Source: an uncultured Pleurocapsa sp. (GTDB taxonomy: Bacteria > Cyanobacteriota > Cyanobacteriia > Cyanobacteriales > Xenococcaceae). Taken from it: a DNA stretch of 8,642 bases. Shown piece by piece: positions 7,546-8,642 of the stretch. The notes beneath the pieces are model-generated. The model made no database searches, had not been told where the DNA came from, and was given only the letters and a program-made list of their open reading frames with translations. The stretch is from the NCBI GenBank assembly GCA_937884735.1, contig CAKZYI010000785.1, positions 1 through 8,642 on the forward strand, in the 5' to 3' direction. The position numbers and the translations under genes are program-made. Numbering within the stretch: the stretch's first letter is position 1; every line of letters starts with the position of its first letter.

Positions 7546-7622
7546 TCAGTAACTCTTTAGAGAAGTATCTTTCCCTTGTATTTGTTTGTTCTACCTATAT
7601 TGTCTGTCTAAAGATTATTATT
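7546..7622 (+). other. Intergenic gap between the adhesin and PEP-CTERM genes
   Basis: Seventy-seven bases. A TATATT at 7596-7601 could serve as a -10 box, but the nearest -35-like TTGTAT (7576-7581) is only 14 bases away; TTGTTC (7586-7591) with TAAAGA (7609-7614) has a 17-base gap but a poor -10. The inverted bases CTCT/AGAG at 7553-7562 leave a two-base loop and no T tract follows, so no terminator is supported. There is no clear Shine-Dalgarno sequence before the ATG at 7623. Whether the two genes are co-transcribed is undecided. Confidence 0.4.
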
Positions 7623-7721
7623 ATGTCTGCATTAAACTCAACCAAATCTCTTTCTTTCATTACTAGCACTATCGGTATAGTCGCACTAACCAATCTAGCA
7701 ATCATCGATTCAGCTAATGCT
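7623..7721 (+). other. Sec signal peptide of the PEP-CTERM protein
   Basis: Residues 1-33 have a short polar n-region with Lys8, a hydrophobic core with IGIVAL, and Ala31-Asn32-Ala33 as an AxA cleavage site before Phe34. This supports the ATG at 7623 as the start, since the signal peptide is complete and correctly proportioned from there. Confidence 0.8.
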
Positions 7722-8609
7722 TTTAGCGTCACGTTTGATAATGGTGGTTTTGAAAGCAATATTGTTAACTCCCAAAATAGCTGGAATACTATTGGTGATG
7801 TTACAGTCAGTCCAGCTATCGATGGCATTAGCCCCACCAATGGTTTTAATCAAGCCATAATTACTACAGGACATATTCCAGGTAGTGCTAGTGGTACGCC
7901 TCGCAATGATGATAATGGCTTAGATTTTAATAAATCGGGTAACAATCCTGTTAATGCCGACGTTAATTCTAGTGCAGCACTACAAAATCATTTTGGTTTT
8001 AGTCCCAATGCCTTTAGTATTTCCCGTTCGACTGGGGCTACTTTCCCTGGAGTCAGAACTTCCAAAGAAGGTTCGGGAATGTTCCAAGATTTTAGCGTAA
8101 CTTTGGGTGCGGGAGAGACTAGTTTTGAGATTAGTTTTGATTGGGCATTTTTGTCTAATGACGGTACGACGGGTTCTGGAGGAGAGCAAGACTTTGCTTT
8201 CTGGAGTCTAGGGCTGTATGACTCTGTTAGTGATACTTTCACTACAGATTTTAGTGCTACGGGTAATCCTGGGGATGAAATTATGGTTCTCCAAAGTAGC
8301 AGCAGTACTTCTGATATTGAAGGTGAAACGCCTCCTAATACGGTAGATGATTATTTGTATGAATCTGACTATACGGTTAATGGAACAGAAACTTATACTG
8401 TGACTGGTTTAATCCCAGGACAAACTTATGATTATCGTGTGGGATTTGGTGTAGTAGATGTAGATGGTTTGGAGCGTACTTCGACTTTACTGATTGATGA
8501 TATTGAAGCTGTTCCTTTTGATTTTTCTCCTACTTTGGGTCTTTTTGCTGTAGGTGTTTTAATTGGTTGCGATCGCCTTTATCGTCGCTTTTTCTCTACT
8601 AATAACTAG
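7623..8609 (+). CDS. Secreted PEP-CTERM surface protein (cyanobacterial subtype)
   Basis: Complete protein of 328 residues, ATG 7623 to TAG 8607-8609. Residues 1-33 form a Sec signal peptide: Lys8, a hydrophobic stretch around 12-28, and an ANA cleavage site with mature FSVTFDNGGFE. That FDNGGFE start is common among PEP-CTERM proteins. The middle is Ser/Thr/Gly/Asp-rich and beta-strand-like (QDFSVTLG, FEISFDWAFLSNDG, TYTVTGLIPGQTYDYRVGF), ending in LLIDDIEAVPF, and resembles a carbohydrate-binding-type beta sandwich without visible catalytic residues. The C-terminus (296-328) is a sorting signal: PFDFSP (298-303), a short hydrophobic segment (305-315), and basic CDRLYRR. In cyanobacteria such tails are recognised by exosortase-type membrane proteases and tied to exopolysaccharide or envelope assembly. 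It starts 77 bases after the adhesin gene on the same strand. The exact function is unknown; a single-span anchored protein without processing is the alternative. Confidence 0.88.
   Translation: MSALNSTKSLSFITSTIGIVALTNLAIIDSANAFSVTFDNGGFESNIVNSQNSWNTIGDVTVSPAIDGISPTNGFNQAIITTGHIPGSASGTPRNDDNGLDFNKSGNNPVNADVNSSAALQNHFGFSPNAFSISRSTGATFPGVRTSKEGSGMFQDFSVTLGAGETSFEISFDWAFLSNDGTTGSGGEQDFAFWSLGLYDSVSDTFTTDFSATGNPGDEIMVLQSSSSTSDIEGETPPNTVDDYLYESDYTVNGTETYTVTGLIPGQTYDYRVGFGVVDVDGLERTSTLLIDDIEAVPFDFSPTLGLFAVGVLIGCDRLYRRFFSTNN
8514..8594 (+). other. PEP-CTERM sorting signal, PFxFSP variant
   Basis: This encodes residues 298-324 of the second protein: the PFDFSP motif replaces the classic PEP triad, followed by TLGLFAVGVLIG and a basic CDRLYRRFF end. 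The PF-x-FSP form is the one I associate with cyanobacterial PEP-CTERM proteins. The order of motif, hydrophobic segment and Arg cluster at the extreme C-terminus is diagnostic. Confidence 0.82.
8569..8576. repeat. HIP1 octamer GCGATCGC
   Basis: Single copy of the highly iterated palindrome found in many cyanobacterial genomes. It lies inside the PEP-CTERM tail, spanning the Cys-Asp-Arg codons. It supports a cyanobacterial origin but is only one copy in 8.6 kb; I saw none in the large gene. Confidence 0.75.
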
Positions 8610-8642
8610 CAAATTTACCTAAATATTTTTACTCATGGGATC

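Noticed and set aside
7553..7562. CTCT-TT-AGAG inverted repeat after the large gene as a terminator
   Set aside because: Four base pairs with a two-base loop and no T run cannot form an intrinsic terminator.
7595..8242. Reverse-strand open frames over the PEP-CTERM gene (7595-7840, 7980-8189, 7988-8242)
   Set aside because: They are antisense to a complete protein with signal peptide and sorting tail and show no recognisable domain.
8610..8642. A terminator or a new gene start (ATG at 8635) in the last bases
   Set aside because: The AAATATTTTT stretch lacks a GC stem, and only eight bases follow the ATG, so neither can be supported.

Overview
The window looks like cyanobacterial chromosomal DNA. 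The evidence is a C-terminal sorting signal of the cyanobacterial PEP-CTERM type (PFDFSP followed by a short membrane segment and Arg residues) on the second gene, one HIP1 octamer (GCGATCGC) inside that gene, a moderately AT-rich base composition by eye, and the start of gene 2 lacking a clear Shine-Dalgarno sequence. I cannot fix the genus.

Layout: positions 1-7545 (+) are the 3' part of a very large gene whose beginning lies upstream of the window. At least 2514 residues are visible. The product is an Asp/Asn/Thr/Ser-rich, Cys-poor extracellular protein built from ten GEVED-family units (the first one cut by the window edge). It ends in RTX-type glycine-rich repeats and a type I secretion C-terminal target region. 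After a 77-base gap, positions 7623-8609 (+) encode a complete 328-residue secreted protein with a Sec signal peptide and a PEP-CTERM anchor. The last 33 bases hold nothing I can call. No RNA gene, CRISPR array, transposon or convincing terminator was seen.

The large protein has internal architecture beyond a simple tandem array. Units fall into classes arranged as a higher-order repeat: partial unit 0 | A B C D | E | F G H I, where A matches F, B matches G, C matches H and D matches I. Unit E looks like an A/C mosaic. Units 0, D and I carry a nested beta-sandwich-like insert directly before the WIDF motif, and unit B alone carries a nested PA14 domain. Every unit contains a 12-residue acidic loop that fits the EF-hand calcium-loop consensus.

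Together the two genes suggest a cell-surface or sheath locus: a giant, probably calcium-stiffened adhesin exported by a type I system, beside a PEP-CTERM protein exported by Sec and handled by a cyanobacterial exosortase. The shared role is inference; the neighbouring genes that could confirm it are outside the window.
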